Source: Planctomycetota bacterium (GTDB lineage Bacteria; Planctomycetota; Phycisphaerae; Sedimentisphaerales; Anaerobacaceae). From it: DNA of 64,000 nt. The translations under genes and the position numbers were made by a program. The notes beneath the pieces were generated by a model. It searched no databases, was not told the DNA's origin, and saw only the letters and a list, made by a program, of their open reading frames with translations. Where the stretch lies: positions 96,943 to 160,942 of the forward strand of contig VRUL01000010.1 of NCBI GenBank assembly GCA_019456145.1, written 5' to 3'. Below, piece by piece: positions 26,195-36,963 of the stretch. Each line of letters opens with the position of its first letter. The first letter of the stretch is position 1.

Positions 26195-28681
26195 ATGGCA
26201 AAAGCAGGCAAAAAGGACGTCAGGGAAATCGAGTACCAGAAATTCGCGACAAGGGAACCTGAGCTTACGGTCCTTACCGACCATGCCCTAAAGCCGGAAC
26301 AGACATACCGCGACAGCTTTAACATGAGGTATCGGCTGGGACCTGTGTTTGATATTGTTCGATATCCGGGTACCCGGACGCCAATGGCAATTGCGGTTTA
26401 CGGGGATTGGGGAGCGGGTAAAACTACGGCGATGAAGTGGTTGCATGGACTGATTAACGAGTGGAATAACAATGGACAGGCCAAAACAAAGATAAAAATC
26501 CGGCCGGTTTGGTTCTATCCGTGGAAATATTACAATAAGGAAGATGTTTGGCGCGGGCTGATTTCGGAAGTGATTATAAACAGTATCGACGTCAAGGGGG
26601 CAACGATACAAACGGTTAAAAACGCAGCCAGGCAGTTTGGTCTCTTTCTTGGAAGAAGTTTTTTGCATGTTTTAGCCGGAGTGAAACTAAAAGTCAAAGA
26701 TCCGACTGATTCAGCGGAGGCGGAGATTGATTTAGCGAGTATCAAAGAGATATTGGCGGACTACAAAGAGGCTGCGCATCCTGAGCAGGCTTTTCTGAAT
26801 GAATTTGAGAGTTCGCTGGAAACATGGATAAAGAATACTCTCGGCAAAGATGAACGAATGGTAATCTTTATCGATGACCTCGACCGGTGTATGCCGGAGA
26901 TTGCGCTGCAGGTGCTCGAGGCGCTCAAATTATACCTCAACATTGAGAAGCTTATCTTCATTATCGGTGTCGACAAGAAAGTTATCCAAGAACTGGTGGA
27001 TAAGCACTACGAGGAGCTTGGGCTTAGTAAAGAAAAAAGCAAAAACTATCTGGCCAAGATGTTTCAGGTGGAGGTGCAGGTCGAGCCGAGCGAACTGCAG
27101 ATAAGCGATTTCCTTGATGAGCAGCTAAAAGAGATAACATACTGGAAAGAGCCTCACCTTTCAAAGGATGAAAGAAGACTGTTCCGCGGCCTTATTTTCA
27201 AATTAGCTGAGCGAAATCCCAGAGAGGTCAAACGCCTGATAAACAGCGCTCTGATGATGGGCGCAGGCGCCATGATGAGCAGGACTAAAGACGAAGCTAA
27301 TGATGGTATTCAGTTTAATCAGGGTTTGCAGCTATTTTTCGCCCGAAAGATTCTGGATGATAGATTCACTATGGGCTCAGAAGTGGGCACCAAGCGTGGA
27401 ATTGCTTTCTTCAGCCAATGGTCGGAGATTGTCTGTGCTGGCAAAGGAAAAGACAAGGACTTTCCGTGCAGCATAAAAGTTCCTAAAGATTTTGGCAAAG
27501 AGATTCCAAAAGACATGGATTTAGAAGAAAAAACACAGAAACGTCTGGATAATACGTTTGCTAATTTCGCACCGGAAGAATACCAGCCTATATTGAAAAA
27601 TCCGAGGTTTTCGGGGCTCCTGCATTTGCTTGGCGATGAGGACCTTGGCGAACTGATGCGGATTCCATATCCGGTTGAGGCCGCCGAGATTACCGCCGTG
27701 GTTGGAACAAGCAAGGATAAGGATATAATCCGTGAGGCCGTAGCACGTCAACTGGGTAAAAAGTCTGAGGATGTAACAAACGATGACTATAATAAGATTG
27801 ATAAGTTAGATCTTAGGGATTCGGAGATTTCAGACCTTGAACCGATAAAGGGACTTACCGGCTTGAAATGGCTTGACGTCAGGAGCACACAAGTCAGCGA
27901 CCTTGAAACGATTAAGGGACTTACCAGCTTGGAACGACTTTACCTTAACGGCACAGAGGTCAGAGACCTTGAACCGATAAAGGGACTCACCAGCTTGCAA
28001 GAGCTTTACATTCACGACACACAGGTAAGCGATCTTGAACCGATAAGACAACTCGCCAGTTTGCAAAAGCTTGGCCTTCGCAACACACAGGTCAGCGACC
28101 TTGAACCGATAAAGGGACTTACCAGCTTGTATGCGCTGGACCTTCGCAACACACAGGTCAGCAACCTTGAACCGATAAAGCAACTTACCAGCTTGCTAAG
28201 ACTTTACCTTAGCGGGACACAGGTCAGTGACCTTGAACCGATAAAGCAACTTTCCAGGTTACAAAGGCTTTACCTTGAAAACACACAGGTCAGCGACCTT
28301 GAACCGATAAAGCAACTTTCCAGTCTGGAACAACTTTACCTTGGAGACACGCAGGTCAGCGACCTTGAACCGATAAAGCAACTTACCAGATTGCAATGGC
28401 TTGTCCTTAGCGGCACACAGGTCAGCGACCTCGAACCGATAAAGGGACTTGCAAGCTTGGAAGTGCTTGGCCTTAACAGCACGCAGGTCAGCGACCTTGA
28501 GCCGATAAAGGAACTTACCAATTTGCAATACCTTGACATTGCCAGCACGCAGGTCAGCGACCTTGAACCGATAAAACAAATTACGAGCTTGGAACGGCTT
28601 CACCTTAGAGACACACAGGTCAGCGATGAGCAGGTAAAGGATTTGCAGAATAACCTGCCAAAGCTTGTAATTATGCGATGA
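26195..28681 (+). CDS. KAP-family P-loop NTPase fused to a leucine-rich repeat array
   Basis: The ATG at 26195 follows GAGAGG and is preferred over an upstream start. The 828-residue protein has a KAP NTPase domain: Walker A GDWGAGKTT (residues 70-78), a WFYPWKYYNKEDVWRG block, and Walker B VIFIDDLDRC (223-232). KAP signatures FIIGVDKKVI and NPREVKRLINSAL follow. From residue 538 to 823 there are 13 leucine-rich repeats of exactly 22 residues, consensus LxLxxTQVSDLEPIKxLxSL, the last degenerate. No membrane span, usual in many KAP proteins, is obvious. KAP NTPases include phage-exclusion proteins such as PifA; a sensor-like role with the repeats as recognition surface is inference. The gene stands alone. 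Confidence 0.88.
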   Translation: MAKAGKKDVREIEYQKFATREPELTVLTDHALKPEQTYRDSFNMRYRLGPVFDIVRYPGTRTPMAIAVYGDWGAGKTTAMKWLHGLINEWNNNGQAKTKIKIRPVWFYPWKYYNKEDVWRGLISEVIINSIDVKGATIQTVKNAARQFGLFLGRSFLHVLAGVKLKVKDPTDSAEAEIDLASIKEILADYKEAAHPEQAFLNEFESSLETWIKNTLGKDERMVIFIDDLDRCMPEIALQVLEALKLYLNIEKLIFIIGVDKKVIQELVDKHYEELGLSKEKSKNYLAKMFQVEVQVEPSELQISDFLDEQLKEITYWKEPHLSKDERRLFRGLIFKLAERNPREVKRLINSALMMGAGAMMSRTKDEANDGIQFNQGLQLFFARKILDDRFTMGSEVGTKRGIAFFSQWSEIVCAGKGKDKDFPCSIKVPKDFGKEIPKDMDLEEKTQKRLDNTFANFAPEEYQPILKNPRFSGLLHLLGDEDLGELMRIPYPVEAAEITAVVGTSKDKDIIREAVARQLGKKSEDVTNDDYNKIDKLDLRDSEISDLEPIKGLTGLKWLDVRSTQVSDLETIKGLTSLERLYLNGTEVRDLEPIKGLTSLQELYIHDTQVSDLEPIRQLASLQKLGLRNTQVSDLEPIKGLTSLYALDLRNTQVSNLEPIKQLTSLLRLYLSGTQVSDLEPIKQLSRLQRLYLENTQVSDLEPIKQLSSLEQLYLGDTQVSDLEPIKQLTRLQWLVLSGTQVSDLEPIKGLASLEVLGLNSTQVSDLEPIKELTNLQYLDIASTQVSDLEPIKQITSLERLHLRDTQVSDEQVKDLQNNLPKLVIMR
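27806..28663 (+). repeat. Tandem 66-base repeats encoding 22-residue LRRs (13 units)
   Basis: Thirteen in-frame units of 66 bases follow one another without spacers. The block CAGGTCAGCGACCTTGAACC recurs in most units almost unchanged, while the codons around the LxLxx segment vary. The near identity of the constant part indicates recent amplification or homogenisation. Confidence 0.9.
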
Positions 28682-28730
28682 CAGTCAATAGGTGAAAGAT
28701 TGATGTCTGTGGGCGAATGGGAAAGTACTG

Positions 28731-31700
28731 CTAATCGGGCGTGTTCGGTCTTTTTCCGAAGATTGTCAGCGAATCCTTGATGACCGGCAGGGTCTTTATT
28801 TCGATCTTTGGATCGTAAGCATTTCCTGTGACCTCCATTCGTACAATCCCGCCGCCGAGGCCTTCGGCCAACGATTGTAAAACCGAAGGCTCAGCATCTG
28901 CAAGGCGCTTGCCGCGGGCGGTAAGAGTCAAATCCACATCCCTGGTTTTTAAGTCCATGAAGCCTGAGCCGCTAAATGCAATCGCCTGGCCTGCCAAATC
29001 AAACTTCTCAAATAACACCCGGCCGTTTTTGATGTATGAATCAATGAGCATCCGCTCGAAGATAGAATCCTTCGGTTCTGTCAAATTCAATACGTACAAT
29101 AGCCTGGCCAGTGGTGAGAGTTTGCCCACGTGCATATCGGTAATCGTCAGTCTGCATCTGCCGATACGTGAAGAGCTTCGGCCAACTGCGGTACTAAGGC
29201 TCAAAGAGCCGCTCATTTTACCGCTGGTGTTCCGGTCGAATTGTGACTCTTGGCGCATAGCCCCTGATTGGTCCACTTGCCCGGAAAGGAATTGTGCCAG
29301 GTCAATATCGACGAAACCCACTTGCAGCAGATATTCAGAGGGCCCCCGGTCCGGTTGTTTGAATTCGAGCTTACCCGTCAATTTTCCACCGTAACAATCG
29401 GCAATCAAATTTTCAGTCAGCCAGCTCTTCCGGCTGCGGTCATAATTCATATCTGCTTTTAAGGCCGTTATTTTCTTGCCGCTGACCTTGAGAGACTCGG
29501 CTATGACAGTCACCCGACTGTCACTGAAACCGCCGCCGGTTTTGTAAATACCTTTTATCACCAACACCGCGTCTAATTCACCTACTGTAGGCCAGATGTT
29601 CAAATTACAGGTCTTCAATTTCGCAGTGCCGGCAAAATCAATATTTCTTTGGCCATCGTCTGCGTTGAAGACTTTTATATCCTCCATGTTCAAATCATAC
29701 CGGCCCTGAGGCGCCAGCTTAACATACAAATCGCGAAGGTCTTCAGGCAAGGTAAGGCCCAATCGCTCGTCCAACAGAACGTCACTGGCTGAGAGTGCAA
29801 ACCTGCCGCTGCTGAAAGCATTATCAGTAAGCTTTATTTCGCCGTTTAGTTTTATGATTGGTGTGTTTGCTGTTGCGTGTGTGTCGTTGGCAGCGGCGGC
29901 AGTAATGTTTTCCAGCTTGATACTGTCGGCTGTTATTACAAGTCTGCCTGTGAGGTCTTTTAGTGGATAGGGGGCGGGCTTAAAATTGACACCTCCGGCG
30001 CCCGGGGTTTCTTTTGCAAAACTCCAGCTCAAGCTGTTGCCGAGACAGTCTATAGTGAGCTTATGATCGTGACAATCTTCCGGGCCTGCCTTATTTAAAT
30101 CGGCGGTAAGGTTTATCTTTCCCTTTGGCTGTAATTTGGAAACATACTGTCCTAATGACCCCGGCAGCAGCTCAATCAAATCATCGTTTAGCTCCATTTG
30201 CTCGGCACGGACTGTCAGGCAGAAACGGGGCTGTTCGTTTTGGTCGGTTGGCCAGATTCGGCCGGCAAGTGAAATCGAAGCCCCGTCGTATCGACCCGTG
30301 AAATCTTCAAGGACTATCGAATCAGGGCTGACAACAGCTTTTGCCGATATGTCACCGATAACCAGCGGCAGTTTCTCTAACTGCAGGGAAGCCTCTTTCA
30401 AAGATACTTCGGCGGTGAAGCTTGTCGGGCCGAGATTCGGTTCAGGTGTAAAAATTTTCACCTCGGCATCTACCAGCCCGACCATATCGTATTGCTCGTA
30501 AATGTTCCTTTGTTTGGCCGGCAATGCCGCTGCCAGCTCGGAATCCAACGGGACATCTTTTGCACTGATTGACAGTTCGTATATCGGACGGTCCGTGCTT
30601 CGCTTTGTGACCCTGCCGTTCAACGATATTGTGCGCCCGTTATACTTCGAAACCAAATCCGAGATAGTTATATCATCTTGTTCGAACGACAAATCCCCGG
30701 TAAGGTTTTTTAATGGATAGGGAAATTTCTCACAGGTCGCATCGACTTCAAGCAGACCGAGGTGCAGGCTTCTTTTTTTCTCGGCTTGTGGCTGTCGGCT
30801 GAGAGTATAATCTATCGCCGCGGCGCCGCTGGGAGAAAAAGCCGACCAAAACTTCTTTTGCTCCGGATTCAGCGCGTCATACAGGTCATTATCCAGGGCC
30901 ATATTGTCACTTTTAATCCGGATGTTGTACTGCCGATTTTCCCCGAAGCTTTTTGTCCAGCCGTTAAAAGTCAAATCGACGTCATTATGCTCCCCGTTCA
31001 GGTTATTAAGTGATACCCCCTTCTCGGTGAAATCCAACTCGCCGGTAATATGCTCCACAAGATAGGGAAAATTGACGTCCTGAATCGAAACATCCTTACA
31101 ATTTACCTTTCCGCTCAATTTACTCTCTCGGAGCCGGTCTAAATTGCCGGATGCCTGGAGGTCAAAATCAATTTGTCCGGCGGGACGATATCGCTTGAAA
31201 AATCTATGCAGAGTATCAAATGCACCCCAGCTTTCTAAAAACGACGGCTCATCGAAAGCAAATGTATCGCCGGCAGAGGTACGGCTGCTGAGAAAATCCT
31301 TTATCTTCAGATTGAGCGAGTAAATATCATTCGTATCGTAACTTAACTCAGCAGCCAGGACTTTTATATCCCAGGCCCTCTGGAGCGTTGGTACATGCTC
31401 TGACGAAATCCCGCCGGTAATTGTAATCTTTCCGGGCTGCCAGGTGCCATTTAACGTACTTTTCCCGGCTTGTGCCGTTTCGGCTGTTGTTATACTGAAG
31501 CTGTAAGCGGCCGGCGTCTCTTCAGCAGGGGCGAATATCGCATCAACAGGTACTTTTGTAACGACTTTAACCTGTCCGTTCGAGACCTTGCTGTATTGAA
31601 GTGTTCCCCTTTCGAGGCGAACGACGGGTATATGCCCGTCCCCACCTTTCGGAGCCTTGAACTTAAGGCCGGTTGTATTCCATTGCCCTGCATCCAAATC

Positions 31701-32078
31701 GTATTGCGCATTTAAAACAAAATCTTTAAGGATTATCTTTCTCAACCGGGGCCTGACCAGCAGTAAGCTGCCTATGTCGAAGCGTGCGTAAACCTTTTCA
31801 GCTTTGAGTATCGAATGGTCGTACTCACGGATTTGCTTAGGGGTGATTACAAGTTTTTCGATAGAAACAGAGCCGTCAAAGTTGAAATCAATTGATTTTG
31901 CCTTGATTTTCGCATTCGTAAGCTCAGCAATCTGTGCAATGGCAACCTGGCGCAGAGACCGTCCGGCCAGTGTGAAAGCAAGCCATACGACTACAGCCAG
32001 AATCAAAAAATCCAGAAGCCTGCGCAGAAAAACTTTTTTGCCGCTCCTTTTCTTCCTTAATGATCTACTTTTAGCCAT
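28731..32078 (-). CDS. AsmA/TamB-type large envelope protein
   Basis: The 1115-residue protein has a basic N-terminus and a single membrane span (about residues 22-42). A very long beta-rich region repeats the motif 'PLKDLTGRL / PLKNLTGDLSFEQDDI', with terms such as GRYDGASISLAGRI and SKYNGRTISLNGRV. The C-terminal 170 residues (SGKMSGSLSLST, NGRVLFEKFDLAGQAIAFSG, MDLKTRDVDLTLTARGKRL) match the AsmA C-terminal domain. The known family forms inner-membrane-anchored bridge-like grooves used in lipid transport and outer-membrane homeostasis. It lies 63 bases downstream of purD on the same strand and may be cotranscribed. It converges with the KAP-LRR gene. Confidence 0.85.
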   Translation of the reverse strand: MAKSRSLRKKRSGKKVFLRRLLDFLILAVVVWLAFTLAGRSLRQVAIAQIAELTNAKIKAKSIDFNFDGSVSIEKLVITPKQIREYDHSILKAEKVYARFDIGSLLLVRPRLRKIILKDFVLNAQYDLDAGQWNTTGLKFKAPKGGDGHIPVVRLERGTLQYSKVSNGQVKVVTKVPVDAIFAPAEETPAAYSFSITTAETAQAGKSTLNGTWQPGKITITGGISSEHVPTLQRAWDIKVLAAELSYDTNDIYSLNLKIKDFLSSRTSAGDTFAFDEPSFLESWGAFDTLHRFFKRYRPAGQIDFDLQASGNLDRLRESKLSGKVNCKDVSIQDVNFPYLVEHITGELDFTEKGVSLNNLNGEHNDVDLTFNGWTKSFGENRQYNIRIKSDNMALDNDLYDALNPEQKKFWSAFSPSGAAAIDYTLSRQPQAEKKRSLHLGLLEVDATCEKFPYPLKNLTGDLSFEQDDITISDLVSKYNGRTISLNGRVTKRSTDRPIYELSISAKDVPLDSELAAALPAKQRNIYEQYDMVGLVDAEVKIFTPEPNLGPTSFTAEVSLKEASLQLEKLPLVIGDISAKAVVSPDSIVLEDFTGRYDGASISLAGRIWPTDQNEQPRFCLTVRAEQMELNDDLIELLPGSLGQYVSKLQPKGKINLTADLNKAGPEDCHDHKLTIDCLGNSLSWSFAKETPGAGGVNFKPAPYPLKDLTGRLVITADSIKLENITAAAANDTHATANTPIIKLNGEIKLTDNAFSSGRFALSASDVLLDERLGLTLPEDLRDLYVKLAPQGRYDLNMEDIKVFNADDGQRNIDFAGTAKLKTCNLNIWPTVGELDAVLVIKGIYKTGGGFSDSRVTVIAESLKVSGKKITALKADMNYDRSRKSWLTENLIADCYGGKLTGKLEFKQPDRGPSEYLLQVGFVDIDLAQFLSGQVDQSGAMRQESQFDRNTSGKMSGSLSLSTAVGRSSSRIGRCRLTITDMHVGKLSPLARLLYVLNLTEPKDSIFERMLIDSYIKNGRVLFEKFDLAGQAIAFSGSGFMDLKTRDVDLTLTARGKRLADAEPSVLQSLAEGLGGGIVRMEVTGNAYDPKIEIKTLPVIKDSLTIFGKRPNTPD

Positions 32079-32141
32079 TGATTTAACAAATCATATCGGT
32101 TTTGGTTTATTGTTGACGGTTCATAGCAGAATAATCGATTA

Positions 32142-33428
<1,287 letters not shown>

Positions 33429-33899
33429 CTTGCTAACCTCAAATGACTATTGTTCATTCCTTCGTTTTATGGTTCTGCCAAGCCAACTAAGATATTGAAA
33501 CTTGCAGCTAAAGGCAAGAAAAAAGGCCGGGAGCCCCAATCAAGTCGGTATTTCGGCCCATTTATTACAATCTTGATTCATAAAAACTATTAACAGGCCC
33601 GCCGTTCTCAGCCAAAGCCCACCAATATAAAAAATTAATCAATCATCACTCATCCTTAATCATTTATATGACAGGGACCCAGAAAATAATTCCCTAATTC
33701 GCCAATTCTCTAATTCACTAAAAATTTCTTTCCCTTCTCCATTCATTTATGTTATTCTCTGTCCCTAAAGGCGTGACGTACAACTTAGGATTTCTCTTAA
33801 AAAATGCTGGCTTTGCCGGCCTTGAACGGCTAAATAATAAAGGATCAATCTCGACCGCTGCATATGCGACATCGGTGAGCCGTAATTTATGGAGAACTA
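33429..33899. other. Divergent intergenic region left of the helicase locus
   Basis: This separates leftward purD from the rightward small membrane protein. Apart from a hairpin at 33518-33560 it holds AT-rich words of the TAATCAATCATC type, repeated elsewhere in the window, and a short GTACAACTT word at 33778 that recurs as GTACAACTT at 34388. No gene is seen. Confidence 0.5.
33518..33560 (-). terminator. Terminator-like hairpin in the purD leader
   Basis: On the minus strand a GGCCG/CGGCC stem with a long loop is followed by TTTTTTCTTG. It lies upstream of purD in the direction of purD transcription, so it could be an attenuator or the end of an older unit. The stem is short, and no riboswitch class is recognised. 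Confidence 0.3.
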
Positions 33900-34361
33900 A
33901 TGCGACAAATCGGATATGCACTGCTATTCGGCTTCGGCGGAATTTTAGCTGCTGTGGTCTACACGTTTGTTATTGGATTCGCAGGCGCACCCGGTGCTTT
34001 TTTGTCTTCCGCCGCTGCTAAGCGCTCACGTGATGGAATTACTCCAGTGTGGGGTTTGTTTCTAACGTTGGCCGGTCAGCTCTACGCATCATTGGTCTTC
34101 GTTACGCTGGTTATCCACTTTGTCGAAGCTCGCCTCAGCAGTGCGATAGGGATAGGTAAGTGGGTTGCTTGGAGTGTTGCGTTCCTTGTTGCTGTCGCAC
34201 CTTCGGCAATCGCGCTTAAGGATGCAGCCCGTGCCGAACGGCGAAATGTCCAGCATAGTGCCACGACTCTTACCGCTCCGCTTACAGCGCTTGGGTTCTT
34301 TCTATTCAAGTTGTTTCCGGCGATTATGAACGCTGGCTGGGGCTGGGTGCCTATGTTTTGA
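33900..34361 (+). CDS. Four-span membrane protein beside the helicase gene
   Basis: The 153-residue protein starts after GGAGAACTA. It has four hydrophobic segments (about residues 5-28, 49-75, 84-105 and 122-148) joined by short charged loops, for example AAAKRSRDG and KDAARAERRN. I recognise no family. The stop codon is 76 bases before the helicase-nuclease start, both on the plus strand, with no terminator between. The two genes probably form one unit. Membrane proteins next to nucleic-acid sensors in defence loci often act as effectors, but nothing in this sequence proves that. Confidence 0.65.
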   Translation: MRQIGYALLFGFGGILAAVVYTFVIGFAGAPGAFLSSAAAKRSRDGITPVWGLFLTLAGQLYASLVFVTLVIHFVEARLSSAIGIGKWVAWSVAFLVAVAPSAIALKDAARAERRNVQHSATTLTAPLTALGFFLFKLFPAIMNAGWGWVPMF

Positions 34362-34437
34362 TGGTGCGCGGCTTAGCCGTGCAGGGTGTACAACTTGTTT
34401 GCATACGCAGAATCATTTAAATAAAGAGGTTGAACTA

Positions 34438-36963
34438 ATGGTTGATTTCAGCAGGCGACTAGGGAAGCGTATACCAAAGCGTATCACTGATCCAGTTGCA
34501 TTGTATGACACGCTTGACCGTGCCAGTGATAAGGGACCACTGCGGCCAGCACAAGAAGCGGTTCTTAAGCATTGGTATGTAGAATATGCTGATGTGACGG
34601 ATGTTATCCTCAAGATGCACACAGGTCAAGGCAAGACACTTGTGGGATTATTGATGCTGCACTCTAAACTGAACGCAGGCCAAGGACCGGCCCTTTACTT
34701 GTGCGCCAACCGCTTTCTCGTGAACCAGACTCATGAACAAGCTGAGCAATTCGGTTTGCCTGTTTGTACCACAGATGACGATTTGCCGAATGATTTCATC
34801 GACGGAAAGTCTATACTGATCACGACAGTGCACAAGCTATTTAATGGATTGACTCGTTTCGGTCTTGGCAACAAAGCCAAAGAGGTTGGAGCAATTGTTA
34901 TTGACGATGCTCATGCTTGCGTCGATTCCATTAGAGAGGCCTTTATTATCCGCCTTAAGAATAGCGATTCTGCTTACACAGGAATCCGCGATCTGTTTGC
35001 TGACGAACTTGAGAAGCAAGGGGTTGGAACCTTCGCGGATATTCGGAAACGTAAGTATGATGCAATGCTTCCAGTGCCCTATTGGGCTTGGCTAGACCGA
35101 GCTGGCGAAGTCGCTGACATTCTCTCTGGTAGATCAGATGCCCGGGCCGTTAAGTTCGCTTGGCCACTCATAAGGGACATGCTTGACAAGTGCCAGTGTG
35201 TGGTGTCGGGAGGGGCACTTGAAATTGTTCCCTATCTGCCGCCCTTACATCTGTTCAGGTCTTATGATAATGCGACTTGTCGAGTATTCATGTCTGCGAC
35301 CGTTGCCGACGACTCATTCCTAGTGAAGGGGCTAGGATTGGCACCTGAAGTAGTAAGCAAGCCACTAACCTATGAGAAAGAGAAGTGGTCTGGTGAAAAA
35401 ATGGTGCTTATACCTTCACTAATTGACGAATCACTTGATCGTGGTGCAATCGTGGGCTTTTTCGCCAAACCTAAGGAGAATCGCCCTTCTGGGGTGGTTG
35501 CACTGGTTCCGAGTTTCAAACATGCGGGAAACTGGGAGTCTCACGACGCAATCATTGCAAAAGCCGAGACTATTGATTCAGAGATTGAAAAGCTTCGCTC
35601 GGGAGACAGGGATAATACTGTTGTTATTGTCAATCGCTATGATGGCATTGACCTTCCTGATGCCTCCTGCCGGGTACTTATATTCGACTCCGAGCCGTAC
35701 TCTGAGAGCCTTGTGGATTTGTATGTGGAATCATGCCGTCCGGGCAGCGAGACAACGGCGATCCGCAAGGCGCGAACCATTGAGCAGGGACTTGGCCGGA
35801 GTGTACGCGGAGAGCGGGACTACTGTATTATAATCATCACGGGAGTCGATCTTGTGAAATGTGTTCGATCTAGGCGCACGCGGGGACACTTGTCACGTCA
35901 AACTCAATTGCAAATACAGATCGGGTTCGACATTGCTGAGATGGCTAAAGAGGATCTTCATGATGGTTCCATACCTGTTGACGCTTTGAAGGCAGTAATG
36001 AATCAGTGTCTTCGGCGGGATGCTGCATGGAAGGCATTCTATGCTGAGCAGATGGAGACTGTGGAGACGGAAGCAGTATCTCAGACAGGATTGGAGATAT
36101 TCTCCAGAGAATTGAGGGCTGAGCAATTGCACCAGCGTGGCGAATCGAATACCGCAGTCGAGGAGCTTCAGTCCCTGATAGATGATTGTGTTACCAATGA
36201 GGAAGAACGTGGCTGGTATCTTCAGGAAATGGCTCGTTACACGTTGTTGTTTGATGCTACTGAATCCAATAACCTACAGCGCCGTGCACACCTGAAAAAC
36301 CATGGCTTGCTCAGACCATCGTCGGGAATGCAGATAGAGCGGATTGTTGTTGTTAGTCAGAAACGGATGGGCCGAGTAATCGCGTGGATCAAGAAGCAGG
36401 AGACTTATGAGGAACTGCGATTAGTTGTTGATGATATACTCGACCGGCTAACATTCGGCATAAAGGCAGAGAGGTTTGAGGATGCTTTTAAGCAATTAGG
36501 GGCCTTTCTTGGGTTTGTCAGCCAGCGCCCTGAGAAGGAATGGAAGGAAGGGCCTGACAACCTGTGGGGACTTCGCGAGAGCGAATATCTTCTCGTTGAA
36601 TGTAAGAGCGAGGTAGCTCAAGATAGAGCCAAAATTACCGAACATGAGGTAGTACAGATGAACAAGTCATGTGCTTGGTTCGATGCTCAGTATAAAGATT
36701 CTCAATGTCACCGTTGGATAGTGATCCCGCCCCGAAAGCTCGCGCGAAAGGCATCTTTCACTCATGAAGTTGTGGTCCTGAGAAAGCACGGGTTGACCAA
36801 ATTTGTGAATAATGTGAAGAGGTTCACGGAACAACTCAAAGGTGTGGATTTCGAAGATTTGTCAGAACGCAAGATCCAGGAACTGATAGACAGACACAAA
36901 TTGTCGGTGGACGCGATATGTTCGGAGTATACTAAGTCCGTGTTCGTGGGTCGTAGAAGATGA
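34438..36963 (+). CDS. Superfamily 2 helicase fused to a PD-(D/E)xK-like nuclease domain
   Basis: The ATG at 34438 follows AGAGG by eight bases. The 841-residue protein has SF2 helicase motifs: motif I TGQGKT (62-67), motif II DDAH (156-159), motif III SAT (286-288) and motif VI QGLGRSVR (450-457), the last resembling the DinG/XPD type. The pre-motif LRPAQEAVLKHWY acts like a Q-motif. The C-terminal 200 residues contain FEDAFKQLGAFLGF, then GPD with Asp707, then VECK (Glu721, Lys723), the spacing of PD-(D/E)xK nucleases. No Fe-S cysteine cluster is obvious. Helicase-nuclease fusions are common in anti-phage and restriction systems. The codon mix looks different from neighbouring genes, suggesting transfer. 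No methyltransferase is nearby. Confidence 0.83.
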   Translation: MVDFSRRLGKRIPKRITDPVALYDTLDRASDKGPLRPAQEAVLKHWYVEYADVTDVILKMHTGQGKTLVGLLMLHSKLNAGQGPALYLCANRFLVNQTHEQAEQFGLPVCTTDDDLPNDFIDGKSILITTVHKLFNGLTRFGLGNKAKEVGAIVIDDAHACVDSIREAFIIRLKNSDSAYTGIRDLFADELEKQGVGTFADIRKRKYDAMLPVPYWAWLDRAGEVADILSGRSDARAVKFAWPLIRDMLDKCQCVVSGGALEIVPYLPPLHLFRSYDNATCRVFMSATVADDSFLVKGLGLAPEVVSKPLTYEKEKWSGEKMVLIPSLIDESLDRGAIVGFFAKPKENRPSGVVALVPSFKHAGNWESHDAIIAKAETIDSEIEKLRSGDRDNTVVIVNRYDGIDLPDASCRVLIFDSEPYSESLVDLYVESCRPGSETTAIRKARTIEQGLGRSVRGERDYCIIIITGVDLVKCVRSRRTRGHLSRQTQLQIQIGFDIAEMAKEDLHDGSIPVDALKAVMNQCLRRDAAWKAFYAEQMETVETEAVSQTGLEIFSRELRAEQLHQRGESNTAVEELQSLIDDCVTNEEERGWYLQEMARYTLLFDATESNNLQRRAHLKNHGLLRPSSGMQIERIVVVSQKRMGRVIAWIKKQETYEELRLVVDDILDRLTFGIKAERFEDAFKQLGAFLGFVSQRPEKEWKEGPDNLWGLRESEYLLVECKSEVAQDRAKITEHEVVQMNKSCAWFDAQYKDSQCHRWIVIPPRKLARKASFTHEVVVLRKHGLTKFVNNVKRFTEQLKGVDFEDLSERKIQELIDRHKLSVDAICSEYTKSVFVGRRR

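Noticed and set aside
27830..28603. Long antisense frames across the KAP gene's repeat region (27830-28183 and 28259-28603, minus strand)
   Set aside because: They arise because the 66-base repeats keep one antisense frame open; they have no ribosome sites and their sequence is just the repeat read backwards.
33770..34400. Possible integron cassette around the four-TM gene (shared GTACAACTT words on both sides)
   Set aside because: The words do not fit attC R'/R'' core sites, no attC-like fold is evident and no integrase is present.
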